Below, in pieces: positions 63,637 through 64,000 of a stretch of DNA of 64,000 nt. Source of the stretch: Ensifer sp. MPMI2T (GTDB lineage Bacteria; Pseudomonadota; Alphaproteobacteria; Rhizobiales; Rhizobiaceae). Position numbers and translations under genes: made by a program. The notes under the pieces were generated by a model, which saw only the letters and a program-made list of their open reading frames with translations, did no database searches and was not told the origin of the DNA. Numbering within the stretch: position 1 is the stretch's first letter; the number at the start of each line of letters is the position of its first letter. The stretch spans positions 1 to 64,000 of the forward strand of contig NZ_SRXN01000018.1 of NCBI RefSeq assembly GCF_004827385.1. The letters are read 5' to 3'.

Positions 63637-64000
63637 TCAAGATTCTGTTGTTGAAATCGTCGCACGCTCTTTGGCCGTGTCTCCGTCAGGCTTCTTTAGT
63701 CGCTCAAGCAGTGCACGGAAGGCCTCCACCGCCCTTTTTGATGTTTCCTGCGGGTCCTCCGAGTTGGCGATCCACAAGGCGGCGTGGCTGCTGGCACCGT
63801 TGATCAGGCGCGCAGTCGCTTCCTCATCGACGTCGACAATCGCTCGGTCCGCCTTGAGTTGGCTCAGGCTCCGACTGAGGGCTGCGATGCAGCCATTGGT
63901 GCTTGGCCACTGCGATATGTCTCCGAGCACGGCGGGGCCGTCGCGAAACATGATTCGTTGAATTTCGGGCTCGAGCGCCATCTGAATATAGGCCACGCAC
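63637..64000 (-). CDS. TetR-family regulator, C-terminal part
   Basis: The frame runs off the right edge. The 120 residues present match the ligand-binding domain of a TetR repressor: YIQMALEPEIQRIMFRDGPA followed by VLGDISQWPS, a signature of one TetR subgroup, then a helix ending RAVEAFRALLERLKKPDGDT. The DNA-binding N-terminus lies outside the window. Confidence 0.75.
   Translation of the reverse strand, partial: CVAYIQMALEPEIQRIMFRDGPAVLGDISQWPSTNGCIAALSRSLSQLKADRAIVDVDEEATARLINGASSHAALWIANSEDPQETSKRAVEAFRALLERLKKPDGDTAKERATISTTES

Noticed and set aside
1..64000. CRISPR arrays, tRNA or rRNA genes, prophage or intact insertion sequences
   Set aside because: I found no spaced direct repeats beyond a two-unit tandem copy, no recognisable tRNA or rRNA sequence, and no transposase or integrase frame.

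Overview
The window looks like an alphaproteobacterial rhizobium, most likely Ensifer/Sinorhizobium. The reasons are uniformly GC-rich coding, a MatABC/MatR malonate locus of the Rhizobium type, an HPII-type catalase beside EcfG/RpoE2-like promoters (GGAAC, 16-17 nt, NGTT), a two-palindrome intergenic repeat resembling the rhizobial RIME element in eight places, and a Tad/Flp pilus locus next to a second chemosensory cluster. As I recall, S. meliloti pSymA has a similar arrangement. I cannot tell whether this is chromosome or megaplasmid.

Left part (0-11.4 kb): the 5' end of a UDP-glucose 4-epimerase gene, an ABC exporter, a scar of two gene remnants (a GntR regulator and a short-chain dehydrogenase joined near 3300), a sugar-epimerase-like protein, a CapA-like protein, then malonate uptake and catabolism (matC, matB and matA on the minus strand, matR on the plus strand). 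The matR/matA intergenic region carries a site matching the MatR operator I remember.

Stress island (11.4-25.5 kb): a metallophosphoesterase/nucleotidyltransferase pair, a DUF2267 protein, a protein-isoaspartate methyltransferase fused to an erythromycin-esterase-like domain, a large catalase, an AI-2E family permease, an EEP phosphatase/YbhN-like/phospholipase D trio that mirrors E. coli ybhP-ybhN-ybhO(clsB), a YihY/BrkB protein and a SlyD-like FKBP. Seven candidate general-stress sigma factor promoters sit upstream of these genes. Two pairs are overlapping and divergent.

Tad pilus and chemosensory region (25.9-54.6 kb): a TPR lipoprotein, a membrane coiled-coil protein, an L,D-transpeptidase, a small lipoprotein and the secretin CpaC occupy the left flank. 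In the middle is a complete alternative chemosensory system: a PAS-GGDEF-EAL protein, a LuxR-type response regulator, CheR-TPR, CheW, an MCP, a CheA-receiver hybrid and a CheB with a degenerate receiver. On the right are TadC, TadB, CpaF, a Flp pilin (57 aa), a secretin-N-domain protein, TadE, a CpaE fused to a TadE/F-like pseudopilin, CpaB, CpaA, TadG, a variant PilZ protein, a truncated TadG duplicate and a CHASE4-like GGDEF-EAL protein. The layout suggests that surface sensing, c-di-GMP and pilus assembly are wired together, which is an inference from gene order. The two pilus intergenic regions share two conserved sequence blocks.

Right part (54.7-64 kb): paoCBA for a periplasmic molybdenum aldehyde oxidoreductase, queC-queD-queE for preQ0 synthesis with a clear preQ1-I riboswitch overlapping the queC ribosome binding site, a BacA/YddA-type ABC transporter, a small XRE regulator and the 3' part of a TetR-family regulator gene running off the end.
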